Shown: positions 28,680-63,444, numbered from the stretch's first letter. The stretch is DNA of 64,000 nucleotides from Batillaria attramentaria (GCA_018292915.2 JACVVK020000394.1:162001-226000); one strand, 5' to 3'. Translations and numbers: made by a program. The notes: generated by a model not told the origin, from the letters alone.

Positions 28680-31600
28680 ATCATTTTGAGAGAGAGAGAG
28701 AGAGAAACACTTTTCCTACATCGTTTTAAACTACGTGGAGCTGTGAGGGACATGCTGGGTGATGGGCCCCCCTGTCCTCCTCTCAGTTTCTTATACTTCC
28801 TCCTCCCCCCCCCCCCCCCACCCCTCCATCATTTTTTCCTGTGCTGGGAACTGCTGGTTCTAATGATCTCTCTTCTCACATAGACACAGTACTCTCCCTT
28901 GCAGTGTTCATTCGTTCCCTTTGAACTACAACTGTACCAGTAATTCCTGCCCTTTGAACTCCCTACCCCCACCCCCTTATTTCTGCTTTCTTTGTGACTT
29001 TAAAAAAAAAAATTAACATTTACCTCTAACAGGCTGAAAGTCAACAACTTCTGTAACCAAATTATGTACAGGCTAAATACAAATTTGACATCCTGAATAA
29101 CCGCCATCATAATATCTAATGTACATTCATACTGAAAAACTAGATGTGCAATAGTAAAATGCTGTGAAAATTTTATGTCTCATACATCATACCTGTATTG
29201 TTTTGGAAATTCAGATCAGGTAGAGGAAGAGTTGTGGGATCATTTTGAGCCCTTACCTGTTCAAATGTTAAGATCACCTCATATTGTTTGATGCATGCTG
29301 TCCTGGAAATCAAAACAAGATTTCCCACAAACAGTGTGTTTTTAAAATACATGTACTCTCAGTCTCTGCCACTGTGCAATGTCCCTTCAGTCACAGTTTC
29401 AGTGTCTCTGAAACCTGATGCAAGCTGAGTGGGGATCGAATTCACTTCACTCTGTGTTCGGACATTGAACGACAAAGATCACTACTGCAGATCTTGCGCA
29501 CACTGTACTGATGTGTCTCATGCGGTGGCCAAGAGCAAGTACATGCTTTGATTTAGCAAGGGCCTATAAAGTGCTGTAAACTCCACAGCTGTGATAGAAT
29601 TGAGTACGCACATCACGGATGTTTTATAAACACACTGACTGTGGGTTATTCTTTTTTCTTTATTTTTTTGTTGTTGATATTGCGGACTTGTAAAATTCAG
29701 CATTGATGATAGCTTGCCTTGTTGCTTATCATGCATTGTGTATGTGGCAACAAAAGGGAACAAGATATTCTACTCAAGATGGTTATGGGGTAAAATTTGT
29801 GACAAATATACCTTGTGTTGTATTGTGTCCTTTTGTTTTGCAGTTTCTTCAATGCGTTTGATCAAATGTTGCAGACTGTCTCAAGGATTTGTTTTTGCGT
29901 CTTCATTTGTAGCAGCTATCTTTGTTCACTTGCTCTAACTGTGTAGATTATACATGTAGAAAATAATTCTTGGAAGTCCGCTGACCTGTAATTTATTGTA
30001 TTGATGTGTGCACACCCGTTCTTTCGCAAAAATCTATTGACTGTTTCTGTTTTTTTTTTCTTTCACACTTTTGTCTTAGATTTTAAGTTTTTTGTTGTTG
30101 TTTTTGAAATGAGTAAAGATTACATACATTGTACATGTGTATGCACAATTATTTCAGGATTGGGTGAAAATTGACTCTCACGAAGTAGAGCAAAGAACAC
30201 TTTTGAGTCATAATTTCACCAAAGATCATCTGGTCAAAAGTTTGTTGTGTGTGTGCGTGTTTTGCTTTTTGTTAAATTTTAACCAATTGATTCATTTTTT
30301 AAAATTTCAGCTGTCAGTAGACAATTGAAAATTACTTGCATTTTAAGCGAAAAAAGAAGCACATAGTAAAAATATCATATTGCGGTGCCTCCTCTTCTTT
30401 AAGTCTTAAGTCCAGTCTGTTCTTGGATATTTGTAGGTGTTCCTTGCCCTTTGTATTGCCTTGAATGTTCCTATGAATGTCTGCATGACAGTGCCTGCTT
30501 TGAAAAAGAAACTGTGCTCAAAAATAGACAGAAGAAAAGCTATTTTACTATCTGTTTTTGTTTTTTTCTGGTTGGTATCTTTTATATCTTATATCTCATA
30601 CTGTAGTCCCATTAAAATAGTAAGGGGAATTTAGGCTCTTATACATATATACTGTGCACATATAAAAAGAATGTGACATGCACTAAAACTGGTTTTAAAT
30701 GGTGTTTCTTTCCTTTTAACCAGTGATGTTTTGCCGCAATTCTTTGCCAGCTCCAGTAGCGTTCCTCCCAGGTCGTGGATGGAATCCACAGAGGGAGTGG
30801 AAGCTGGGGCAATTTTTATTATGGATGGGATGATGGCATGATGTTGCTATGGAGGTCTCAACCAGTGAAGTTGTCAGTCTGCCTTTGAAGACAAGATCTC
30901 TGATAGTATTTTTCCCTGGCTTGGTATGATATGGGTATGCAGCTGTTTTTTTTGTTGTTGTTTGTCTTCAACCAGTTAGTAAACAGCATAAGCACTCCTC
31001 TTTATCACATCCTTTCTAGAAATGTTGCTGTGACGCAGTCCCTTAGCGCATAATTATACATGTCCATGTGTATGTGTGCAAATTTCCATAAGCAAGTACA
31101 TGTACATTGATGGGTTTTGAAGTAGTAGTAGTTGTATTTTAACGTGTATACATCGCCTCCATAACTACAGCTAGAAAAATCTGATCGTTTTATTGGCCTC
31201 TGCTCTTTCAAATCCATCATCCTTTGAAGCGTTTACATGTCTTTCTACTACACAAAGGGGGACTTAAAATCTCAAGAGCATAAACCTTAAACCTGTTGCA
31301 TTTGTAAGAGGTTGTGGGCATTGTTTTGCACACATACGTGGTCCCTGAATCCATCGTCTTCATCATTTTCTTGTGTGTGCATTGCATTTTGATTTATTGT
31401 TTTATGTGCTTGAATGTTTCCTTGCACTGCCATGCCATTGTCATTTAGTCTGGGCATGTATTCGGACAAGTTAATTAGTCAATACTGCAAAGTGAAGCAT
31501 TATGGTGACCAAAGAACTTACTGGTATAGTAATGACTCATTAGCCAGTTGGACTAATGAATGATTTTTAGTTCAGTCAATGTGTTTTATTAATTTTTTTT

Positions 31601-32039
31601 TTTTAAGACCTGCATTTGTTGCCTTGTACTCATGGGTGGTAGCCATAAGTCCCCCCCCCCCCCCAAAAAAAAAAATAAAAAAAAATAAAAAAAATAAAAA
31701 ATAAAAAAAAATAAATAAATAAATAAAAATAAATAATAAATAAATAAATAAATAAAATAAAAGAGAGGAGTTTCGATTCAATTCAATTCAAAATACTTTA
31801 TTGTCTGTTTAAGAGAGACTCTAAAAACAGAAAATCTTCTTTGGACTCACTTGATGCTCTGTCACAGATAAGATAAAATACAGTCATTAAAGTTAACCAT
31901 GTTATTGTACATGTAGCGAGCTGTTACAATGGAGGGAAACTTTGCACAGTTGGTATTTGGTGCAGTGGGTAATTTTTATTTTTGAAGCCGAGTTTTACTC
32001 TTTCATGCACTTCACAGTACCACACCACTCCACTGTCCC

Positions 32040-32044
<5 letters not shown>

Positions 32045-32108
<64 letters not shown>
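32045..32108. repeat. (CA)n microsatellite
   Basis: About 31 CA dinucleotides. Confidence 0.95.
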
Positions 32109-32109
<1 letters not shown>

Positions 32110-32981
32110 TTCGTCATTTCTGTTTTTGTCAATTTCTCAAAAAAACGGGGGTTTTTTTCATGCACAAAAGTGCTCTTTTTCTGCAGAAAAACAGAATTGC
32201 TTATTTTTCTGCAGAAAAACAGCTATTTTTGCAGCTTTCGCTTTCACCGGCCATAGATGCCTGCTCCCCGTTTACGCCATGCTCCTGGTATACCTTCAAG
32301 TCACATGGTTCACCCCTGTGCACACGCACACTTTGTAATTTTTGAGCTAACCCCAGTCAGGTGGCTAATCGCTCGAGGTTGTACCTCTAGATTTATCATT
32401 GGCTTGGTTCCCGAGTTAGCCTTGACCTTGCAGTAGATGTGTTTTGATTTTTTTGTTAGATGCATTTGTTGGTCTTGATAACTCATTAACTGTGACACCA
32501 ACTCTGCTTCAGTCACTAATCGTCATTTTTTTTTTTTTGTTAATTTTTTTTTTTTTTTTTTTTTACACTACATTTTCTTCCACAATTGTTCGGGTTTTTT
32601 TTTTCTGGTATGTTTCCATTTTTGTTCAGGTTGTTTAATTCGCCACTCTTTACATTTGTCATATATTTGAGTTGTACACTATGTGACTCTTCGCTGGTTG
32701 TAATAATTTTTGCATTCCTTGCCACTGTGATTTTAATTACCTCTTGCTTAGTGAAATATTTAAACTTATTATATATATATATATATATAAATATATATTA
32801 TACATTGTTACTGGATATAAGAATGACTAATACAAAGAAAACCATATGTACATAGCTATCTATTAACTACAGCACAAATTACAACTAATATTTTTGGGAT
32901 CAATAAATATGAATGTATGTACTCCGCCACCATTTTTTTTTATTGTCTTAGAGATTGCATTCCGCTCTTCCATTTCATTCA

Positions 32982-33019
<38 letters not shown>

Positions 33020-33044
33020 CAGCTCCCCCCATCCTCCCCTCCCC

Positions 33045-33480
33045 CCCCCCCCCAAAAAAAAAGGAAAAAAGAAACAAAAAGCCCCAAACCCAATAATACA
33101 GTCATGAACAAAATAAACAAGCAAAACCCCACACCAAACAGCAACAACAACAACAAAAAACCCACCAAAAACCAACCCCTCCCCCCAAAAACAAAACAAA
33201 AAACACCAAAACCAAACGAAAAAACAAAAAGCAAGACAAAACTGACAACAGAAGACACCCCCAACTCGGCCCCCAAGACAAAATCAAAACGAAACAAAAC
33301 AACAGGCAAGCAAGCTAAACGAAAAACAACACCCAAAATCCTTTTAAAAAAAACACACACACACACACAAACAATAGACAGCAGCATTCAGTAAACAAAC
33401 AAGATGCACAGAAAACAATGAAACAGCAACACTGACTAACACCACAACCAAAAAAAGCAAAAACAACAACAACAAAACAA
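33045..33480. repeat. A/C-only low-complexity tract
   Basis: About 430 bases with very little G or T on the + strand, following a (GT)n run (32991-33017) and a C run. The long Lys/Pro/Asn frame across it is a composition artefact. Confidence 0.8.
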
Positions 33481-33559
33481 ACTAACTCCCAAGTTATAAG
33501 AGTAGATAGTGCACAAATAAAGATTTCCATGAGCTACACAAATATTTATAAATATATTA

Positions 33560-33925
33560 TACGTAAGAGGCCGTGGCGGGGATCATTGACCAAGTGACCC
33601 AGATAAATCACGGTGGCTCAGCGGCTAGTACATGTGAAAGGTGTCGCGGTGACACAGTATTGCCATATTGAAAATGTATAATTTTTTCAGAATGTCCAAA
33701 ATTTACACACGCCGGAACACTCGCACATTTATTTTGATCGTGTGGCTGGCGTTTTGAATAGAGAAGTTGCATAAAAAAAATATCCGTAGAGGGAGGCTAC
33801 TCGTGCAGGACCGGAAATTTATACCGCAGGACATGCGCACACGTTTATTTTGATTTGTTCCCTGCCTCGAGAGATAGCACGCTTGTGAAAATTGACATGT
33901 AATTACCTCAACAAACCAGATCGCG
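33560..33925 (+). promoter_or_regulatory. Candidate Smad4 promoter / noncoding first exon
   Basis: Seen: a CpG-containing, non-repetitive patch after several kilobases of low-complexity DNA, with CCGGAA motifs, ending in a good donor GCG|GTAAGT (GT at 33926). An acceptor TTTTGTGTGTGTGCAG precedes 34912, the start of the exon containing the Smad4 ATG. Known: vertebrate SMAD4 has a noncoding first exon. Inferred: 33925 joins 34912. Confidence 0.45.
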
Positions 33926-34589
33926 GTAAGTAATTGGTTGGCACTACTTAATTAGTTGTTTGTTGATTGAATGACGAAGGCTTCCGGGAAGGAAAGGCGT
34001 ACTTATCGCAGTAAATGAGCACCAAGTTGCGGTGACGTGATGGCGTGATCTCACGGCTTTCCTAGACTTCGTGGCTCCAGCAAACAAATTGAAGGCATTT
34101 CTTTGGCGACAAGGCGACGCTAGTTTCAGTGTGAGACTAGAGGGAAGAGCAGTTAGGTGTTTGCTCAAACGCTTTAGGCTATAAAACAGAAAAGTTGTTG
34201 AACAGCAAGGCTGGGCAAATCAGTAGTGTAAACTGGGTAGTTTAAAATGATACAGTCGAGTATATGGCTCGTACAAATAAGAATTACGGTGACTTGGTTT
34301 GATCATCAGTTTTAACTCAACTTTTGTTTTGGTGTCGAGTTATCCCCCCCTCCCCCCCCCCCCATATCCCCCCATCCCATGATTTAAGGTAGTCCGTAAC
34401 TATGCTGTTTTTTTTCTGAAAGGTGAAAGTAAAATTTTGATTATGTAGACACCAGGGCAAGTTCGACAGATGATGATGAAACTCTTTATTCTTATGCATA
34501 ACTTTTAATGATATTGTTTGTGTACTTTAGATAAGAACTGACTGTTCCGTGCATGTTTAGAGTGACTCTATGATGGGAAAAAAATAGTC

Positions 34590-34661
34590 AAAATACCAAG
34601 TAATAATGCTGACAATGCTGTTAATATTATTAGCATTATTAGTAATATTACTTGGTATTTT
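34590..34661. repeat. AT-rich hairpin
   Basis: Inverted repeat AAATACCAAGTAATA / TATTACTTGGTATTT around an ATT-rich loop. Possibly a degraded MITE; no duplication visible. Confidence 0.6.
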
Positions 34662-34911
34662 CACAAAATTTTTAATAATAATTAATATTTTTTCCCAAAC
34701 ACAGTAATTTGTTGGAAGTTATTTCATATGATGTGAAACGTTAGCAGAGATGCATATTTCGAGGTGGAAAGATCATAATCTACCGCAGCATAATCATTTA
34801 ATGGCACTGAAAACTTGTTGCATGTGATTTACATTTACTGATTTAGCAGACAGTACATGTATGAATGTTAAGTAGGTCCAGGTGAAAAACACTCCTTTTG
34901 TGTGTGTGCAG

Positions 34912-55755
<20,844 letters not shown>

Positions 55756-57350
55756 AGGTCAAGGGCAGTGAAGGTCAATTGTCAAGGTGAAGTTTGTGGT
55801 GATGTTTCTTGTCTGGAAATGTGAAATGTTTCATTGACTTGACTTGTGGGAGTGGAAAGATACAAATGATGTTTTTTGCATGAAATGTGAGAGTTTTTGG
55901 TGTTTTTTTTTTTTTTTTTTCCCGAGACAAGACTGTTCCATGAAGATACTGTTTTGATGCTAACCTTGGGACTGCACATCACTTGGAAGGAGTCAAGAAC
56001 TGTCCTGGGGTTGTCGTGAAATTCAGTACATCTTTCTTTTTTTTTTCTTTGATGGATAATCGTGCTGTCCAGCATGGGGTTCTCACAGTGTGACTGGTAT
56101 GACAACCTTTGTCAGGTGGTCGCTTCATCTTTGCTGGAAATTTTTTTTTTTTTTTACACTTCGTGGTCTCACAGTGATTGCATCAGACCCAGTTATGTTT
56201 TAGTGGTTTGAGGAGTTGGTGCTGGTGTTGAGGCAGTGACGTTACTAATTAACGATGAAAGTTTTTAACTCACCCCCCCCCCCATCCCCATGTCACTCAC
56301 ACCCAAATTTTACATGACAAATTATATCGCGTCCACAACTTAAAATTGTTAGTATGGCCACGTTCACTTTGTTGATACTTTGCTTTTTGAGTGTGTTGGG
56401 GTTTGAAAGGTGTATCTTCCTCACAGACCGAAAAGAAGGCTCATTTGGGAAAGGGTTTATTTTGGAAAAGGGAGGGGGGGGGGGGGGGGGGGGGCAGGGG
56501 GTGGGAGGGTGTGTTGATGAATGAGAAAATTGTGTAAAGAACAAAACAAACCACAGAAGAAGATATCCTTTTGGCCAGCGCATGTCTGTGTGTATAAGCG
56601 TTTTGCAGCAGATATTTTAGAACGTGGGTTCCAACATGTTTTAATGTTACTGCATTGTTAAATTCCTTTTTTTTTAAAACAGCCGTGATGGATAACAGGG
56701 GTACTGGTCGATTCAGGTGTTCTAGAAGTCAGTGAAGAGACTTCTGCTGCAAAAGACCTGCTAAGAAAGAGGATTATATTGCATGGAAATTGTACAGTAT
56801 ATTTAGAGTCCTGTGAACAAAGTCTTTGGTAGTATGGCAGCCAAAACTTTTGCTGTGAGATTAAAAAAAAAAAAGAAGCAATTCACGGAAGTGACGCAAC
56901 TTGTGAAAGAGAGTTTATTTTGAAATTTGAGTAGTGATAAGGCATTTGAGGTTCTTACTAGCTGGTGGTTCACTGTTCGACCGTTCAGCTGCGAATAGTG
57001 TACGCAACTGCCAGTGCCAGGGGCATTTCATCTACCGTGATCTGCAAGAAAGGGCCCATGCACCTATCGAATCCATGGAGCTTAGGCTGTTCTTCCAGGC
57101 GTCAGTAGATGTCTTAAGGTGCAAAAGGAGGAACAGTTTTACATATCTTAACAGTCGGTCTGAACACTGTTCAATTTATTTAGGCTTGCTGGCTGCATTT
57201 AAGTTTACTGTGGTTGTGGATGACGAGTTATGTATGACTGCTGGTGCAGTGTTTTGTTGCGTGTGTTTACATTTTTAGTACCGAATAATGCTGCAGATCT
57301 GAGAAAGAGATGAAATATCTGCCATGATGAATTTGCATTTTTGCCGTATT
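55756..57350 (+). other. Probable Smad4 3' UTR
   Basis: AT-rich non-repetitive sequence with T, A and G homopolymers and no further exon-like frame. AGGTCA and AAGGTCAA occur three times in the first 45 bases. No canonical AATAAA signal was found close to the stop, so the end of the transcript is not set. Confidence 0.45.
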
Positions 57351-59660
57351 TTCTGCCCCCCCCCCCCCCCCTCCCCCCAGTGGGCTCTCACTGATTGACG
57401 GTATATGATGACATTAATGAGGAACTGAGTATTTTTGTGAAATCACTTTTAGCGCTTTGTGTTTGTGTAGTGTTCCATGTCCTGTCACAAAACAGTAATA
57501 CGTAATTATGTCATGCTTTTGACGTAACACATACTTTGATGTGGTGTACGGTCGGGTTTACACAGAGTTGTATTTTCCATACAAAATGAATTTTCTGTTG
57601 CTGTCAGGGAGATGACGATCATTTTTGTGTTAGATCCACAGATCTGGATCAGAAACACCTATCGGACGTCCGATTCACAGATACTGGTCTGGCCGTTTTA
57701 CCCTTTCTTGTAGAATGCCAACAACAGCAAAAGGCGCCTCTAGCTTGCAGGAAGAGAATTTCTCCTTGTATCTAAATGCACAAAAATACAAAACGTGATC
57801 GCTATGCACTGAATGGAATACAGATAACCCCAAAACACTGGATGCTGTGTGGTAGTGTTAGAAATCTGCACAGGTAGTTGTAAGGGAACACGATTTTATG
57901 TGAGTGTGTCCTGACAAAGTCCCCTACTCAGAGACAGCTGTCCCCCTCTTCAGAGGACCAAAATCACATCTGTTGCTCATTGAACTGTGAGGGGCATGCT
58001 TCACGAAATGCCCTCTCTTTCGGGGCACAGTTTCTCCCTTCTTTCTGTGGGGAGATGTGTAGTTCATAGATCAAGTCCATAATGAAGATGAAAGGGTAAT
58101 ATGGATGGATCCCAGTCTGTGAATCTGTACACTGAACGTGCGTTTAATGTCACGTCTGCGTTCAGAATTGTCATGGTCACAAATGAGGGTACGGTGTTGT
58201 ATGCCTCGTTGACAAGGCAGGTTACAAGAGGTGGAAGAGGATGATTCGAACACGTGGTTTCTGTGCTTATTGTTCAGAACTCACCGCAGTGGTGTGTTTG
58301 GTCATGTTACTTTGTCGTACATTGTTCATGCTTGAATGAAAGAGAAATTCATTTAGTGCCTGTTGCTCTCGGCATCAAACTACAACTCAGGAGTTTTATG
58401 ATGGCCATCACTTCATGTCATGTTCACTGCATTTTTTTTTTCCCTTCGTGTCAGTGTTTTTGTCTTGCTGTAAATTGTATTGTGACACAGGAGCGAATGC
58501 AAACTATAGCAGCACAAATCAAAAAGGGGGTAATCAGGCTGATGTTACACTTTTCGATGCTGCTTTTATGTCACCTCCGGCCTGTGGAGTTCACATTATC
58601 ACATTTTGTACTGCGTACTTGGATTCCACATTCTTACGGTTCTCTTTCCGTGGTCCGCTTACAGTTCGCTTTGTTCAAGAATCGGGAAAGAGTAACAGTT
58701 CCTTGACAGGTGTTTTGCAAGGGAGAACACTCTTCCTTTGACAGATCTGGAAATTTGCAGTTTCTGTTTTGGTGTCAAGATGAAAATACGGACATGGTGG
58801 AGGAATAGATTTTGACAGAACATATTGCAGCTAAAATTTAAGAGACAGACACATTATGCTTGAAGTGCATTTAAAAAAAAAAAAATGGAGATGGCTGTAT
58901 TTAAGCAGACAAAAATTAATTACCAAATTTTGCTGACATTTTGTATGATAACCCCAAAATGTGCAGTGTCAGAATCACTGCAGTAACCATTCTGTGTGCA
59001 TGAATTTCTCGTCCTTTTCGTTTTAGCCTGTGCCATTTCTGAGATGATAGTCGGCCACGAAGAGAATGCTTGCTGGACAAAATAATGTGTGTCTGAATGT
59101 AGTAATGTTTTTCTATACATTTCATCGTACAGTTAATTCTTGCATGTTACTTACAAAAATACTGCCAGCATTTCATTATGATATACTTGCAATTTATGGT
59201 TCCTGTATTGTGACAACTACGTGCCATTCGATGTTTTTCGGTCACCGTGAAAGTGAAAGGTTTCGCTGATGTGTGTCTCTGTCAGCTCACTGTTTCTATT
59301 TCTGTCTGTCTGTCGGTCGTCTTTATGATATCTTTGGCCCAATACCTCAAATATTCTTCCTCGTCGGGGCTGCCGTGACTTAATTATGCAGAAGTGATAA
59401 CAACAGCATTAAGCTTGCTTCCTTCCGTTTCCTTTGTCCCCTATTTCTGTCCTTTCATTCTGGCTCTGATGTTTTTGGCAGGGTTCAAAATAACATTTCT
59501 GGTTTAAAAAAAAAAAAAAAAAATGTGAACTTCAGTAAATTCATAGGCTGGCACTGTGTCTCTCTCCTCTATATGCTGACACCAAAAGTGTTGCTTGTGT
59601 GCTCAGTTTCCTTTCACTCATTGGAAAGCTGACCAGTCAAGTGGTTCCTTTCTTCTGCCT
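57351..59660. other. No recognised gene
   Basis: Starts with a C run (57357-57378). The longest frame (58254-58706) has no domain, no splice context and Cys/Leu/Ser-rich composition typical of chance frames. It may still be Smad4 3' UTR. Confidence 0.5.
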
Positions 59661-59786
59661 GAGGAAAGTGTTGCAAAGAGCAGCAATATGATTGGTCTGC
59701 TTGAGCAAAGTGCTTCAAAGAGCAGGAATATGATTGGTCCGCTTGTGCAAGGGGTTTCAAAGGGGAGCAGTATGATTGGTTTGCCC
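59661..59786. repeat. Three 42-bp tandem repeats with ATTGGT
   Basis: Units begin at 59661, 59703 and 59745, each with CAAAG-TTCAAAGAGCAG-AATATGATTGGT. ATTGG is the reverse of the CCAAT box. Confidence 0.88.
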
Positions 59787-60903
59787 CCGTGCATACATTA
59801 TGCATGCCTCTGAATTGCAAAGCTGGAGGATCGGTTGGGGATGGGAGATGAGGTTTGGATACAAAGGTGAAATGCTATTTGGAAACTGTTTTGACAGGGT
59901 AGCAATGTTTTTTTATTGTTTGTTTTTAGGTTTTGGTTTTTCCCCCCATTTTAGTAGCCTTTTTTTTTTTTTTTTTTTTTTTAGGGGGATGGACACTTGT
60001 AGGGGCACCTCTGATGACTCTGCGACGAGTTTGTTCCACCTTTCTCGATCCTCTGCCATTCTCTACAGAGGATGACAGTCGGCTGCTGATTTATGTGGGT
60101 CGTCTGAAGATGGTGCTTGTTTTGAACCCTTGCCAAAAATGCAGAGTCTGTCTCCTTCACTTTCTGGTAATCACCTTTGTGGAATGCCCGCAGTATTTTG
60201 TGGATCACTGTTGACTGAATTGGACCAAAGATTTTTCTTGTATGTTGTTGACTGTTGAGCATAGACAGATAGCTTCTGTGTGTGTGTTTCTGGACAGGGT
60301 ACACTACGCTATATGGGAGTAGCGTCGTTTTGTTTTCTTGTCATGATAATTTTGCTTTCAACAGCAACAACAAAAAATACTGGCATTGGTTGTGCTCTGT
60401 CCATTCCCGCGGAACAAAAGTTGGATAAATATACCCGGTAAATTACATCCCATGGAGGAGGTGTGACACTACTCATTGGCAAAACATCTCAGATGCTATA
60501 TATTGTTGACGTGCTTTGGTTCGTGCTTTTTTTTTTTTTTTTTTTGGTCGAGTTTTGAAGTTTTTTCAGGTCAATTTTTTGGTTCTTTCTTTGTTCTCTT
60601 GACCCCCACCCTCACCCTGTATGGTTTTGATAAAGGTGATAGATGTATCATGAATTCTGATTTAATTTTTTGTTATCATGTGTAAACTTGTTCTGGCCCT
60701 TTTTTTTTTCTTCCTTTCTAAGCACTTGTTTGCATTCTTTAGCTGTTGCTATGTGGGTTGTCACATAGAAGACATTTTTTCACGAGAATGAAACCCATGT
60801 CCCCAAACCTCGGGAAAAACAAAACTAAGTCAGCAGGTCAAACACTCACTGAAGCTGATTTGATATTCGAGGATTTGAAACAGTGTGAAAATCATTTGAC
60901 CTG

Positions 60904-61361
60904 CAGGGATGCAGATCCTCTAAAAGGCAAAGGGTTTTCATACCTCCATTGCAAAAAAAAGTGAGGGTTTTTTATACCCTCACCGCATTTTCTAGAGGGT
61001 TTTTCATACCCTTTCAGAAAATATTTTTAGGGTCTGGGATTTACCATACAGATGGAGCGATACTCTGTGTCCGTTGCGCATACTCAGTTGCAGAGAGAGA
61101 GAGAGAGAGGAGCGCAGTCAGCGGGGAGTCAACGCAGGCCCCCAACAGACACGGCAATCGGCCAGTGTCGAGTATCGCACGCGCGATGTTCTGGCGCATA
61201 CCTCCACAGCTTAAAACCTCTACGTGACGATACGCACTGACAGGAAAAAGCGTACGTGCTCATACCCTCAAAGCAGTGATGGTGTGCGTGTTCATACCCT
61301 CAGCTCAAGATTTGATTACGTGAGGTATTATACCCTGAGCTGTACGTGATCTGCATCCCTG
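60904..61361. mobile_element. MITE with 6-bp duplication, 458 bp
   Basis: Ends CAGGGATGCAGATC and GATCTGCATCCCTG (14-bp perfect inverted repeats). Flanking hexamers GACCTG are identical (60898-60903 and 61362-61367). The interior has several TCATACCCTC / GAGGGTTTTT-TATACCCTC motifs, an AG run (61097-61109) and a CpG-rich centre. Confidence 0.9.
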
Positions 61362-61365
61362 GACC

Positions 61366-61425
61366 TGTCACTCAGTCTTTTCTGTGGTGGAAAAGGACGT
61401 AAAACTCTTGAACACCCGAGCAACC
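61366..61425 (+). mobile_element. Family A SINE tail fragment
   Basis: TGTGGTGGAAAAGGACGTAAAA matches the family A tail; the rest is missing. Confidence 0.55.
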
Positions 61426-62094
61426 CTCTTCTGTTGGTAACTTTTGGTGCCATGGTTACGCTGTGACTGTTAGTTGTTGGTCACGTGATCTTTGTGGTTT
61501 TAGGCAGGGCCTCAGAATTACTGGAAATTGTCTCTTAGGAGCTGTTCAAGTGAATTTGCCCTTGGGTTGTTCGATTAAGATCTTGTTTACTTCATTTTCT
61601 TTTTGATGCATTCATGTAATCTTTCCTACCTTATTTCTCATGTGTACTGGTGAATGATAACAAGGGAGTCTGAATATCATCTAACCCCTTCACCTCACGG
61701 TTTCTATGACATCTTTCAGACATCATCTATTTGCACATTGTGCTATGTGTAAGGTAAGACAGTCTTGTGAGTTAATGACCACAGCTCTTTTGATGTCATA
61801 ATTTCTTGTGTAGACAAAAGTATTTAGCAAGTGATGAAGATGTCTCAGTAACACTCACGGAGCTTTTGACTATACACTGTACTATACTGACAGTTTCCCG
61901 TTTTCTGTAAGCAGCCCATATGGTCAGGCAGCAGTATCACGTCTCAGTTGAAAATACCACTTACAAGTACATATAATTATGTGGGGGTGTTGAGCCATGA
62001 ATGGGAGGGACACAAAGGGAGAAGGGACGACACAAACACATTTTGTATTATGAAGCTTCAAGGCACATGTAGTCTAATTGTCTTGCAAATTGTT

Positions 62095-62385
62095 TTTTTT
62101 TTCTTTTACTACTTTATTATCCCTTTCAGGAAATTTGGGCTGCTTCCCCTGGGGGAAGTGAGTCGACGCGGTGCAGCACCACCCAATATCTATCCTATAT
62201 TTTTTACAATTTTGCTGGGGGAGGAAAGCCGGATAACCCGGAGAGAAACCCCCGATGAGCAGCCCGGTAGCTAGGAAAAACCGGTATCACATATCACAAG
62301 CTCAGCCCGGGCTCGAACCCACGCTTCATCTCCATGACATTGGTGACGGCCGTTCAATAGCGCAGCAGCTAAATCTGACACAGAA
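62095..62385 (-). mobile_element. tRNA-derived SINE, family B
   Basis: On the minus strand: head with GTGGGTTCGAGCCCGGGC, CCGGTTTTTCCTAGCTACCG, central GGTTATCCGGCTTTCCTCCC block, body GCTTCCCCCAGGGGAAGC-like and a tail ending in an A-rich run. Confidence 0.82.
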
Positions 62386-63444
62386 GACCTAACCAGTAAC
62401 ACAAAGCAAAAAACGAGGTGTCTGCCACAGTGTTGCAGTTACTTGCTGACTAGAAGAGCTTTGTGACATTTAAATTCACATTCGCACAGTCGGCGTATTA
62501 CAGACTTCAACGTAAGTCAAGAACCACCTTGACAGACAGGTCTAATTTTTAAGAATTCACAAAAAATAGAGATCAAGGAGTCTTTCGAAATTTGTTGCTG
62601 TGAAAGTGTTAAAGGGTTAACAATGCATCCTGCAAAGCTTGCTGAAGCTGAAAAACCACCATGTGCTGCACGGACATCTTCCAGGAGTTTTAGCCACATT
62701 TGCAAGTGGTCCATGACTTACGTTGGAGTCTGTACATTCACAGCTTGGCTTGTCATTAAGGTAGGCATGTTTTGAGTATACAGGTGCACACACAAGCACC
62801 ACGCTACCAGAATTGAAGTCATTTGTGAAGCCTAGTAACACATGTATTGAGATTTGCACATTTAAACCTCAGCCAGAGCACTAGAACAGTAGCATGTCAA
62901 AACGTCCGCCTCCCAGCAGCTGTAGTGCAATCATTTAACAAATAAGACTTTAATGGCACACGTTTCCCAGTTTGGATATGGCATCTATTGAAACCTGCCT
63001 GTAAATTGAACATGCACCGGATCCACATGCTTTAGGAGCATTGTTACTTTGACCCTGTCCTAGTTTCAAGCATCTGATGGTATGACTTGTCACATCTGAC
63101 TTCTATTGCGCAGATCTCACACAATTGGCAGAATTTTTTTTTTTCTCGGTGTTGTTATATGCTATACATGCATATTGAAGCTTTAACTTTTCTGCTTTGA
63201 AGTTTGAAGGGGAGATTGCACTGATATGCTCAGTGGAAGTTGCTGAGTTGATGACTGGGAGCTAGCGTGTTCGCCAAACTTGTGTTCATGGATACTGATG
63301 TAGACATATTTTTGTCTAAAAAAGGTGTGCAAGTATTATGGTACCTCCAGTCTACAGTATTTTTAAAGTCTGCACTGTCTTCCAAAAAAATGACCAAAAG
63401 AAAATACACAGGAAACACCTGATGTATCTGTGCACAATTTTGTA

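Larger units (their letters stand above)
28680..33550. other. Intergenic region, repeats only
   Basis: It holds an AG run (28689-28704) and C run (28807-28819), a copy of the GTTCCTCCCAGGTC repeat (30735-30860), and an A/T-rich (AAAT)n block (31664-31760). A probable LINE 3' tail on the minus strand follows (31775-31870, ATTCAATTCAATTCAAAATA). Then come (CA)n (32045-32108), T runs and (TA)n (32520-32790) and an A/C tract (33045-33480). No coding exon was recognised. Confidence 0.6.

Noticed and set aside
32894..33394. 166-codon Lys/Pro/Asn-rich frame
   Set aside because: Lies wholly in an A/C-only tract; lack of stop codons is due to the absence of T and G.
58254..58706. 150-codon plus-strand frame
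   Set aside because: No known domain, low-quality composition, no splice or promoter signal; probably chance in noncoding DNA.
59595..59820. Protein with 14-residue repeats (S-x-NMIGL)
   Set aside because: Follows from a 42-bp tandem DNA repeat; there is no extended frame or start context.
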